From NCBI GenBank assembly GCA_017435185.1, contig JAFSFN010000210.1:1-6020 (forward strand): DNA of 6,020 bases, written 5' to 3'. The stretch is from Clostridia bacterium. Its GTDB lineage: Bacteria; Bacillota; Clostridia; Christensenellales; CAG-138. The notes beneath the pieces are model-generated. The model was not told the origin of the DNA and did not search any database. It saw only the letters and a program-made list of their open reading frames with translations. The stretch's first letter is position 1; each line of letters opens with the position of its first letter. Shown piece after piece: positions 1-5,001 of this stretch. Made by a program: the position numbers and the translations under genes.

Positions 1-599
1 GTATCATAAATGGAGAATGTAACGCTGCCGCCTGTGGTCTGGACACGGAAGATAGTGTATGTGGAGTTTCCGCCTGCCGCCACTCTTTTAGTCGTACCCA
101 AAGAAGTAGCACTCTTTGTTGCATAGTTCATATACGACAATCTGTTAAGGGCTGTGTAGTCGTATGTTTTACCTGCTTCATATTTTATTCTTGCAATCTG
201 CAACGACCAATTGTAGGTTGTATTTGTCTCAGCTTTACAACCTAAATAGAGATAATTCACTCCGTTGTAGGTATACATATCCAATGACTGACCGTGGCCG
301 CAATTATTGAAAGTCATACGGTCAACATATGTGGCAGTATTGCCGCTGATTTTAAGTCTTGACAAATATGTAGTTGAATCCACACGCTGTGTAATATAGA
401 TATATGTAGTTGCAACATAGAAATTCTGTATTGCTCTGCCCAAAGGCAATCCTTTGAGCGTATATGCCAATGTTGCCTTGGCCGACACTGTTGAGTTCGG
501 TGTTGCGGCATTTGCAGTGCTGATAGTACCCAGCATTAACATGACAACGATCATTATCATTGACAATACTCTCAAAGCCGTCTTCTTTGTTCCTGTCAT
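1..599 (-). CDS. Secreted helveticin J-like protein, N-terminal part (C-terminus beyond window)
   Basis: The reading frame opens with ATG at 599-597 and stays open to the left edge, giving 199 residues; the stop is outside. A purine-rich Shine-Dalgarno site (AGAGAGAGGG, 606-615) lies 6 nt before the ATG. Residues 1-31 form a classic Sec signal peptide: K5/K6/R10 positive start, a hydrophobic stretch of about residues 11-25, and an A-N-A cleavage site after residue 31. The mature part carries the order of short motifs I know from helveticin J-type class III bacteriocins: GHGQSLDMY (101-109; helveticin has GHTQTWEF), a YLYLG strand (116-120; WFIGV), WSLQIARI (131-138; W-x2-QIARV), RLSYMN (153-158; RLSYLN) and FSIYD (195-199; FTIYN). 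The family is predicted to fold as a beta-propeller-like repeat protein, and some members kill related bacteria. Whether this one is a bacteriocin, an adhesin or another exported protein cannot be told. It is transcribed away from the enzyme operon. Confidence 0.75.
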   Translation of the reverse strand, partial: MTGTKKTALRVLSMIMIVVMLMLGTISTANAATPNSTVSAKATLAYTLKGLPLGRAIQNFYVATTYIYITQRVDSTTYLSRLKISGNTATYVDRMTFNNCGHGQSLDMYTYNGVNYLYLGCKAETNTTYNWSLQIARIKYEAGKTYDYTALNRLSYMNYATKSATSLGTTKRVAAGGNSTYTIFRVQTTGGSVTFSIYD

Positions 600-627
600 A
601 AAATACCCTCTCTCTATTTATTTATAT

Positions 628-648
628 ATAGCAATAATATTATGCTAT
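628..648. repeat. Inverted repeat over the minus-strand -10 box
   Basis: The arms ATAGCA (628-633) and TGCTAT (643-648) are perfect reverse complements around a 9-nt AT-only centre. The repeat covers the -10 box and start region of the helveticin-like gene, a place where a repressor could block polymerase. The short arms and AT-rich centre mean chance is possible. Confidence 0.4.
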
Positions 649-670
649 TGTATTTTCTTTTATTTGTCAA
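642..670 (-). promoter_or_regulatory. Promoter of the helveticin-like gene
   Basis: On the minus strand there is a perfect -35 box TTGACA (670-665), then 17 nt, then a -10 box TAGCAT (647-642, four of six matches to TATAAT). This predicts a transcript start near 635 and a leader of about 36 nt carrying the ribosome binding site at 606-615. Both boxes lie inside inverted repeats (661-688 and 628-648), so the promoter may be regulated. Confidence 0.6.
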
Positions 671-688
671 TCTTTTCATTGGCAAATA
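661..688. repeat. Inverted repeat over the minus-strand -35 box
   Basis: The arms TATTTGTCAAT (661-671) and ATTGGCAAATA (678-688) are reverse complements over 10 of 11 positions, separated by CTTTTC. The left arm contains the TTGACA -35 box of the minus-strand promoter, so this is a candidate operator for the helveticin-like gene. No T-tract follows on either strand as expected of a terminator, so a protein-binding site is the better reading. Confidence 0.45.
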
Positions 689-739
689 TTATAGTTTAGA
701 TATTTTTTTAATTATTAATAGGTTTATTATCTACCGCAT

Positions 740-765
740 AATATTGTTGATGTTTCAACAATATT
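740..765. promoter_or_regulatory. Perfect 11-bp inverted repeat, candidate operator 1
   Basis: AATATTGTTGA (740-750) and TCAACAATATT (755-765) are exact reverse complements around the 4-nt spacer TGTT. It overlaps the -35 box and spacer of the probable promoter for the downstream enzyme operon, and a related unit follows at 777-800. A perfect 26-bp palindrome of this size is typical of a site for a dimeric repressor of the TetR, MarR or GntR kind. Which regulator binds is unknown, since no regulator gene lies in the window. Confidence 0.6.
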
Positions 766-775
766 GTGGTATGCT
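747..775 (+). promoter_or_regulatory. Probable promoter of the enoate reductase/AcnX operon
   Basis: TTGATG (747-752) and TATGCT (770-775) are separated by 17 nt, and a TGG at 767-769 gives an extended -10 element. Each box matches the consensus at four of six positions. The placement between two palindromic repeats, about 60 nt before the first start codon, adds weight. TATATT at 776-781 is an alternative -10, but its -35 match is poor. Confidence 0.35.
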
Positions 776-776
776 T

Positions 777-800
777 ATATTGTTGAAGTTTTAACAAATA
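777..800. promoter_or_regulatory. Second copy of the palindromic unit, candidate operator 2
   Basis: This 24-bp stretch matches 741-764 at 19 of 24 positions. It begins with the same ATATTGTTGA and repeats GTTT and AACAA in register, 36 bp downstream. Its own right arm is degraded (TTAACAAATA), so the left half-site is the best conserved part. It lies just after the proposed -10 box and before the ribosome binding site, where a bound repressor would block transcription of the enzyme operon. Confidence 0.45.
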
Positions 801-821
801 CAACTTTTTCAGCTGTTTTTG

Positions 822-826
822 AAAGG
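822..826 (+). promoter_or_regulatory. Ribosome binding site that sets the reductase start
   Basis: AAAGGA-type site (822-826) sits 9 nt before the ATG at 836. The frame is open upstream to an ATG at 764, but that codon has no such site, lies inside the palindromic operator, and would add 24 residues before the family's usual N-terminus (MNNIDKKYEALFTP). The start at 836 is therefore preferred. Confidence 0.75.
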
Positions 827-835
827 AAAAACAAT

Positions 836-2905
836 ATGAACAATATCGACAAAAAATACGAAGCGCTGTTCACACCCTGGAAAATAGGCAAAGTTGAAAT
901 AAAAAACCGCATCGTGATGTGCCCTATGGGCGGCACTTCACTGTTCGGTTGGTTTGAGCTTGGCGGCTGTCATTTTGACAAAGAAGCCGCAAAACTTTTT
1001 TTGGAAAGAGCAAACAACAATGTAGGTCTAATTATTCCGGGTATTGCTCCCTTGCGAGATACATTCTGGGGCAAATGGCTCTGGCAAAAACCCCAAATGT
1101 TTAGTGAGCTCAAAGAGTTTATGGACGAAATCCATAAAACAGGCGCAAAACTGTTTGTTCAGCTCACTGCAGGTATGGGCCGTTCATGGGCTATCACCGA
1201 GCTTGTTGCGCCCCTTCACAAAAACAAGTTTACTCGTGCCGTTATCAAGCCCATAATCGACACCTCTCACGAGCTTGCCAGTCCGAGTCCCCAACCATCT
1301 CGTTGGGCACATGACATAATATGTCCCGAAATGACAGCAGAACAGATTCACGAGATAATCGAAGCATTTGCAAAAACGGCAAAACTTTGCCGTGATGCTA
1401 ATGTTGACGGCGTAGAAGTTCACGCAGTACACGAAGGTTATTTGCTTGACCAATTTGCAATTGAATTTTTCAATAAGCGCACAGATGATTATGGCGGAAG
1501 TTTTGAAAACCGTTATCGTTTTGCAACAGAGGTTGTTCGCGCAATAAAGGAAGAATGCGGAAATGACTATCCCGTTTCTTTGCGCTACTCAGTAGAATCA
1601 AAAATGAAAGGATTTTGCGAGGGTGCCATGCCGGGCGAACACTATACCGAAGTCGGCAGAAACATGCAAGAATCCGAAAAAGCAGTAAAATATCTTCAGG
1701 AAGCAGGCTATGACATGCTCAACGCCGACAACGGAACTTATGACTCATGGTATTGGGCACATCCGCCTATGTATATGCCCGAGAATTGCAATCTTGACGA
1801 TGTTTCTCATATAAAGAAATTTGTTGATATACCTGTAGTCTGTGCCGGAAGAATGGATCCGCAAGTGGGTGCAAAAGCCATTGAATCAGGTAAGATCGAT
1901 GCTGTAGGTATAGCACGTCAATTTCTTGTCGATCCCGAGTGGATCACAAAAATGATCGAAGACAGACTTGAAGATATCAAGCCCTGCATCTGCTGTCACA
2001 GCGGCTGTTTCAATTTTTCATCATCCAAAGGGCACGCAAACACACAGGACCTCACCGATACCATGGGGCTTGCACGCTGTGCACTTAATCCCGAGACGAT
2101 GCAATCAAAAAAATACAATATTCAGCCTGCAAAGAAACTCAAAAAAATTGCTGTAATAGGCGGCGGTATCGGCGGCATGGAAGCAGCCATAGTTTGCGCT
2201 AAGCGCGGTCACAAAGTTACTCTTTATGAAAAGACAGACAAACTCGGCGGTGTGTTTATTGCAGCTGCCGCCCCATCATTCAAAGAAAAAGACCGTGCAC
2301 TCATTGCCTGGTACATAAGAGAGCTTTACAAGCATCCCGTTGAAATAAAGCTGAGCACTGAGATAACCGATGTTAAAGCACTCGATGCTGACGAGATAAT
2401 AGTCGCAACGGGTTCAAAAGCAAAACAACTTACGGTAAAAGGTGCAGACAAAGCCATCGAAGCCGTTGACTTCTTGCTCAAAAAAGCTGTCGTCGGAGAG
2501 AATGTTGCTGTTATAGGCGGCGGGCTCACCGGATGCGAAATTGCATATGAGCTTTATTTGCAAGGCAAAAAACCCACAATCATCGAAATGCAGGATGACC
2601 TTATAACAGCTAAGGGTATCTGCCTTGCCAACACCAGCTATCTTCGTGATTTCTTCAAGACAAACAAAGTTCCCGTACATCTTGAAACATCTCTCTGCGA
2701 AATCGCTGACGGAGAAATCACCGTCAAGAACAAAGACGGAAAAACCTTAAAAATAAAAGCTGATTCTGTAATTACCTCAATAGGCTATAATTCCTCTCCC
2801 ATTGCACTCAAGAGCAAGCACATACATGTAATAGGTGACGCCGCAAAGGTAGGAAATCTGCGCAGTGTCATATGGGGCGCTTGGGACATATGCACAAAAC
2901 TCTGA
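836..2905 (+). CDS. 2-enoate reductase-like FMN/4Fe-4S/FAD oxidoreductase (old yellow enzyme family)
   Basis: The 689-residue protein has the three-part layout of 2-enoate reductase, 2,4-dienoyl-CoA reductase (FadH) and BaiCD/BaiH. An FMN-binding TIM barrel spans about residues 5-370, starting YEALFTPWKIG. It includes HAVHEGYLLDQF (196-207, the active-site loop type of 2-enoate reductases), NKRTDDYGGSFENR, an AGR phosphate site (337-339) and GIARQFLVDPEW (from 358). Next comes a cysteine cluster, C384, C387, C391 and C415, for a 4Fe-4S centre. The C-terminal FAD/NAD(P) module has two Rossmann motifs, GGGIGG (442-447) and GGGLTG (561-566), and a closing VIGDAA (665-670). Known members pass electrons from NAD(P)H through FAD and the cluster to FMN and saturate a C=C next to a carboxylate, ketone or thioester. 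No signal peptide, so cytoplasmic and probably oxygen-sensitive. The gap between the third and fourth cluster cysteines (23 residues) is longer than the usual 11-12. It leads the operon, 23 nt before the AcnX gene. The family is secure; the substrate is unknown. Confidence 0.9.
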   Translation: MNNIDKKYEALFTPWKIGKVEIKNRIVMCPMGGTSLFGWFELGGCHFDKEAAKLFLERANNNVGLIIPGIAPLRDTFWGKWLWQKPQMFSELKEFMDEIHKTGAKLFVQLTAGMGRSWAITELVAPLHKNKFTRAVIKPIIDTSHELASPSPQPSRWAHDIICPEMTAEQIHEIIEAFAKTAKLCRDANVDGVEVHAVHEGYLLDQFAIEFFNKRTDDYGGSFENRYRFATEVVRAIKEECGNDYPVSLRYSVESKMKGFCEGAMPGEHYTEVGRNMQESEKAVKYLQEAGYDMLNADNGTYDSWYWAHPPMYMPENCNLDDVSHIKKFVDIPVVCAGRMDPQVGAKAIESGKIDAVGIARQFLVDPEWITKMIEDRLEDIKPCICCHSGCFNFSSSKGHANTQDLTDTMGLARCALNPETMQSKKYNIQPAKKLKKIAVIGGGIGGMEAAIVCAKRGHKVTLYEKTDKLGGVFIAAAAPSFKEKDRALIAWYIRELYKHPVEIKLSTEITDVKALDADEIIVATGSKAKQLTVKGADKAIEAVDFLLKKAVVGENVAVIGGGLTGCEIAYELYLQGKKPTIIEMQDDLITAKGICLANTSYLRDFFKTNKVPVHLETSLCEIADGEITVKNKDGKTLKIKADSVITSIGYNSSPIALKSKHIHVIGDAAKVGNLRSVIWGAWDICTKL

Positions 2906-2928
2906 TTATTTGATAAGGAGAACAAGAA

Positions 2929-4203
2929 ATGATATTAACCAAGGAACAGCAAGCAATACTCAACGGCGAAAAAGGCGAAACATTGGCCAAAGTAATGAAG
3001 ACCCTGATCATGTACGGTAATGCCTTTGAAGCTGAAAAACTTGTGCCAATTACATCACAATACAATCATTTGGTAACTTCTTTCGGGCTGAAAGTTATGT
3101 CCCCCGTATACGATCTCATGCAGCAATTGCTTGAAGCAGGTGTTGCATCGGGACAAAAGTTTTCCGTTGACCCCCGACCGCTTGATAAAAACGTGCCTGC
3201 CTCTTTCCTGCAAAATTTAGTATTCAATAAATTCATGTATACCAAGCAGGATTTTTATGAAAAGCAATTAGAAGAACTCGGTCTTATGGATAAAGATGCG
3301 TTCAGCTGCACCTGCTATATGGATGAAGTAGGCAACAAGCCTAAAAAGGGTGAAGTGCTTTCCTGGGCAGAATCAAGCGCCGTCGTTTATGCCAACTCGG
3401 TTCTCGGCGCAAGATGCAACCGTAATTCGGGAATAATCGATATTATGGGTTCCATAGTAGGCTATGTTCCTTATTTTGGGCTTCTGACCGATGAAGGAAG
3501 AAAAGCCACTTGGATAATCAAAGTTCAGACATCAAAAAAGCCTGAAGCTCAGCTTCTCGGCTCCGCTATCGGCATGAAAGTCATGGAAGATGTCCCCTAT
3601 GTTATCGGTCTTGATAAATGGCTCGGCAACGAATTAAACGACTCCGCTTGCTCATATTTGAAAGATTTCGGCGCTGCAACAGCATCAAACGGCGCTGTCG
3701 GTCTTTATCATATTGCAAACCTCACTCCCGAAGCAGTTGAAAACGGTGAAAAACTTATAGCAGAAGGCGCACAGGAATATGTCATAGATGATGCCGAGCT
3801 TGAAAGGGTAAAAAAGAATTATCCCATAGTTTGGAAAGACCCTGATGCCGCTCCAAAACTTTGCTTTATCGGATGTCCTCATCTTTCGCTCAGTCAGCTC
3901 AAAGACTGGACCGAAAGAATCGAAGGATCACTAAAAAACAGCGGAAAGAAAAAAATTGCCATTCCCACAGTGCTTACTGCTGCACCCAAGGTTTTGGAAA
4001 AATTCGAGAAAACAGATTACGCTTCCAGGCTTAAGGCAATGGGTGTTATAACATCATATATTTGTCCGCTTATGTACATGAACAATCCGCTTTGCAAGAA
4101 AATGCCCGTCATAACTTCTTCAAATAAACTGCGCACCTACACCAGCGCAAAGTATTACACAGACGATGAGATCTTGCATGCAATAACCAACGGAGGTAAA
4201 TGA
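2929..4203 (+). CDS. Aconitase X-type dehydratase, catalytic (large) subunit (DUF521)
   Basis: The 424-residue protein follows the aconitase X catalytic-domain pattern throughout: LTKEQQAILNGEKGE (3-17), then SCTCYMDEVGN-x4-KGE (126-142), WAESSAVVYANSVLGARCNRNSG (from 146), HIANLTPEA (261-269), FIGCPHLSLSQL (313-324) and SYICP (376-380), ending TSSNKLRTY (396-404), where relatives have a TNSAK-type motif. Known AcnX enzymes are iron-sulfur dehydratases: bacterial ones act on cis-3-hydroxy-L-proline, archaeal ones on mevalonate 5-phosphate. Likely cluster ligands are C316, C379 and C127 or C129; this is inferred from motif position. Length fits a stand-alone large subunit, and the swivel domain is the next gene. 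AAGGAG (2915-2920) lies 8 nt before the ATG. The 3' end overlaps a possible ATG of the swivel gene (ATGA, 4200-4203). Several usually conserved segments differ, so the substrate may be neither of the known two. Cytoplasmic. Confidence 0.88.
   Translation: MILTKEQQAILNGEKGETLAKVMKTLIMYGNAFEAEKLVPITSQYNHLVTSFGLKVMSPVYDLMQQLLEAGVASGQKFSVDPRPLDKNVPASFLQNLVFNKFMYTKQDFYEKQLEELGLMDKDAFSCTCYMDEVGNKPKKGEVLSWAESSAVVYANSVLGARCNRNSGIIDIMGSIVGYVPYFGLLTDEGRKATWIIKVQTSKKPEAQLLGSAIGMKVMEDVPYVIGLDKWLGNELNDSACSYLKDFGAATASNGAVGLYHIANLTPEAVENGEKLIAEGAQEYVIDDAELERVKKNYPIVWKDPDAAPKLCFIGCPHLSLSQLKDWTERIEGSLKNSGKKKIAIPTVLTAAPKVLEKFEKTDYASRLKAMGVITSYICPLMYMNNPLCKKMPVITSSNKLRTYTSAKYYTDDEILHAITNGGK
4192..4196 (+). promoter_or_regulatory. 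Ribosome binding site inside the large-subunit gene, for the swivel subunit
   Basis: GGAGG lies within the last codons of the catalytic-subunit gene. Its distance favours starting the swivel subunit at 4206 (9 nt) rather than 4200 (3 nt). The overlap implies translational coupling, which suits two subunits needed in equal amounts. Confidence 0.7.
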
Positions 4204-4205
4204 CA

Positions 4206-4649
4206 ATGAAACAATTTCAAGGAAGAGTTATAACTCCCGGAGAAGTGACTGCTCAAGCCGTTGTCACAACTCAAGGCTTTAATACATTAGCATCCCTTCA
4301 AATGGCTCTGCAGTTTGGCGATAAGGATGTAAAATGCGGCGACCAGAACAACGAAGAACTTCACGGCAAGCCTTTGATAAACAAGGCCCTCTGCCTTCCC
4401 CAAACAATCGGCTCAACAACGGGCGGTCTCGTTCTTTACTGTGCGTGCGCAATGAAGAAAAATCCCGCTTGTATGCTTTTCGCCAATCACATCGACTCTC
4501 TTGCCGCTGCCGGTGCAGTGCTTTCTGATGTGTGGGTCGACGGCGTTACAATGCCCGTTATCGACTCTCTCGGCGATGAATTTTTAAGCTATGTAAAAGA
4601 CGGAATGACAATAACAGTCAAGCCGGGCGGTATAGTTGAAGTCGGTTGA
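4206..4649 (+). CDS. Aconitase X-type dehydratase, swivel (small) subunit (DUF126)
   Basis: The 147-residue protein matches the AcnX small/swivel domain: an N-terminal QGRVITPGEVTAQAVV strand pair (4-19), LHGKPLINKALCLPQTIGSTTGG (from 52), where the GST segment (69-71) sits at the substrate-binding serine loop, then PACMLF and the hydrophobic DSLAAAGAVLSDVW (97-110). It completes the active site of the large subunit encoded just upstream; the two are presumably made together and form one dehydratase. GGAGG (4192-4196) lies 9 nt before the ATG at 4206 but only 3 nt before another in-frame ATG at 4200, so 4206 is chosen; the alternative adds Met-Thr. The two-gene arrangement resembles archaeal mevalonate-5-phosphate dehydratase and some bacterial AcnX; other bacterial AcnX are single fused chains. 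The serine loop lacks the GRGS form I recall from characterised members, which again hints at a different substrate. Confidence 0.85.
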   Translation: MKQFQGRVITPGEVTAQAVVTTQGFNTLASLQMALQFGDKDVKCGDQNNEELHGKPLINKALCLPQTIGSTTGGLVLYCACAMKKNPACMLFANHIDSLAAAGAVLSDVWVDGVTMPVIDSLGDEFLSYVKDGMTITVKPGGIVEVG

Positions 4650-4708
4650 TAATTGCCGATATTATAACCTGATTTGCAGTAAATTCATGTAACACAGGAG
4701 AACAACCA

Positions 4709-4852
4709 ATGAAGTTTTACGAATTTGGCAATACAAGTAATCCGACAATTATGTGCTTACCCGGTAATTTTATGACACACCGCCAGTTTGAGAACATTGT
4801 ACCTACGCTTATTTACAAAAAACAAGACACCCCAAATGACGGGGCGTCATAA
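4709..4852 (+). pseudogene. Truncated alpha/beta hydrolase (N-terminal remnant)
   Basis: A strong AGGAG site (4696-4700) lies 8 nt before an ATG that opens a 47-codon frame. Residues 1-34 read like the start of an alpha/beta hydrolase: MKFYEFGNTSNPTIMCLPG, with LPGN at the HG/oxyanion position, then MTHRQFENIVPTL. Full-length relatives are about 240-300 residues with the nucleophile elbow (G-x-S-x-G) near residue 80-110. Here the similarity stops after about residue 34, and the frame runs through unrelated, charged residues (IYKKQDTPNDGAS) into a stop at 4850-4852 inside a hairpin. With no catalytic Ser, Asp or His, no hydrolase activity is expected. It starts 59 nt after the swivel gene and was probably the fourth gene of the operon. 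The intact translation signal suggests recent loss. A functional short peptide is possible but less likely. Confidence 0.65.
4817..4848 (-). terminator. Terminator-like hairpin read on the minus strand
   Basis: The stem GAC/GTC plus CCCC/GGGG (4826-4833 with 4841-4848, one A-C mismatch, 7-nt loop) is followed, on the minus strand, by TTGTTTTTT (4825-4817). That is the form of an intrinsic terminator for leftward transcription. On the plus strand there is no T-tract after it. No minus-strand gene lies to its right in the window, so it looks like a remnant or part of the small hairpin element at 4822-4897. Confidence 0.5.
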
Positions 4853-4897
4853 AACAGTTGCACTCCCGGCAGGATGATCTGCCGGGAGTGTTCTTGT
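4822..4897. repeat. 76-bp hairpin-rich segment with complementary ends
   Basis: The left end ACAAGACACCCC (4822-4833) is complementary to the right end GGGAGTGTTCTTGT (4884-4897), pairing at all 12 bases with two single-base bulges (A4887, T4891). Inside lie the two stem-loops at 4826-4848 and 4861-4890. The segment begins within about 12 bp of the point where alpha/beta hydrolase similarity ends. It could be a small non-coding palindromic element, a deletion scar, or simply two neighbouring terminators. No convincing target-site duplication is seen at its edges. Confidence 0.35.
4861..4897 (+). terminator. Intrinsic terminator after the enzyme operon
   Basis: CACTCCCGGCAG (4861-4872) and CTGCCGGGAGTG (4879-4890) form a perfect, GC-rich 12-bp stem with a 6-nt loop (GATGAT), followed by TTCTTGT and an AT-rich tail. 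It is placed to end rightward transcription from the enoate reductase/AcnX operon before the PhzF gene. The T-tract is interrupted, so efficiency may be moderate. Confidence 0.7.
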
Positions 4898-5001
4898 ATA
4901 TATTACAGCTATGTGATAAGATCAACGTAACAATTAGACAAATTAGAATTTGTATGGATGTAAACCATGATAATCGTAACTTGACACGGAGACAGGAATA
5001 C
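4891..5001 (+). other. Leader region of the PhzF-like gene
   Basis: This AT-rich stretch should hold the promoter of the PhzF/GNAT pair, because a terminator precedes it. A TAGAAT (4944-4949) and a GATAAT (4969-4974) could serve as -10 boxes, but neither has a convincing -35 partner at 16-18 nt, so no promoter is assigned. I see no riboswitch-like structure and no small gene. Confidence 0.3.

Noticed and set aside
454..699. Plus-strand 81-codon frame opposite the helveticin-like gene
   Set aside because: Its hydrophobic run is the antisense of the signal peptide coding region plus AT-rich intergenic DNA; no ribosome binding site.
764..835. 24-codon N-terminal extension of the enoate reductase from an ATG at 764
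   Set aside because: No ribosome binding site, it overlaps the palindromic repeats, and it extends beyond the family's usual N-terminus. The ATG at 836 has a good site 9 nt upstream.
836..4649. Bile-acid-inducible (bai) operon
   Set aside because: The reductase shares the BaiCD/BaiH architecture, but its active-site loop reads more like 2-enoate reductase, and no baiB, baiE, baiF or baiG gene is present; AcnX is not part of bai operons.
4812..4910. Target-site duplication around the hairpin element
   Set aside because: The flanks share only short AT-rich words (TTTACA and ATTACA) at unequal distances, which is expected by chance.
4981..4986. Perfect TTGACA as a promoter for the PhzF-like gene
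   Set aside because: A -10 box 17 nt later would fall at about 5004-5009, inside the coding sequence, and that position (GAAATT) is no match.
4858..5001. 48-codon N-terminal extension of the PhzF-like protein
   Set aside because: It would be translated from inside a strong terminator hairpin and has no family similarity; the protein family begins at the Met encoded at 5002.
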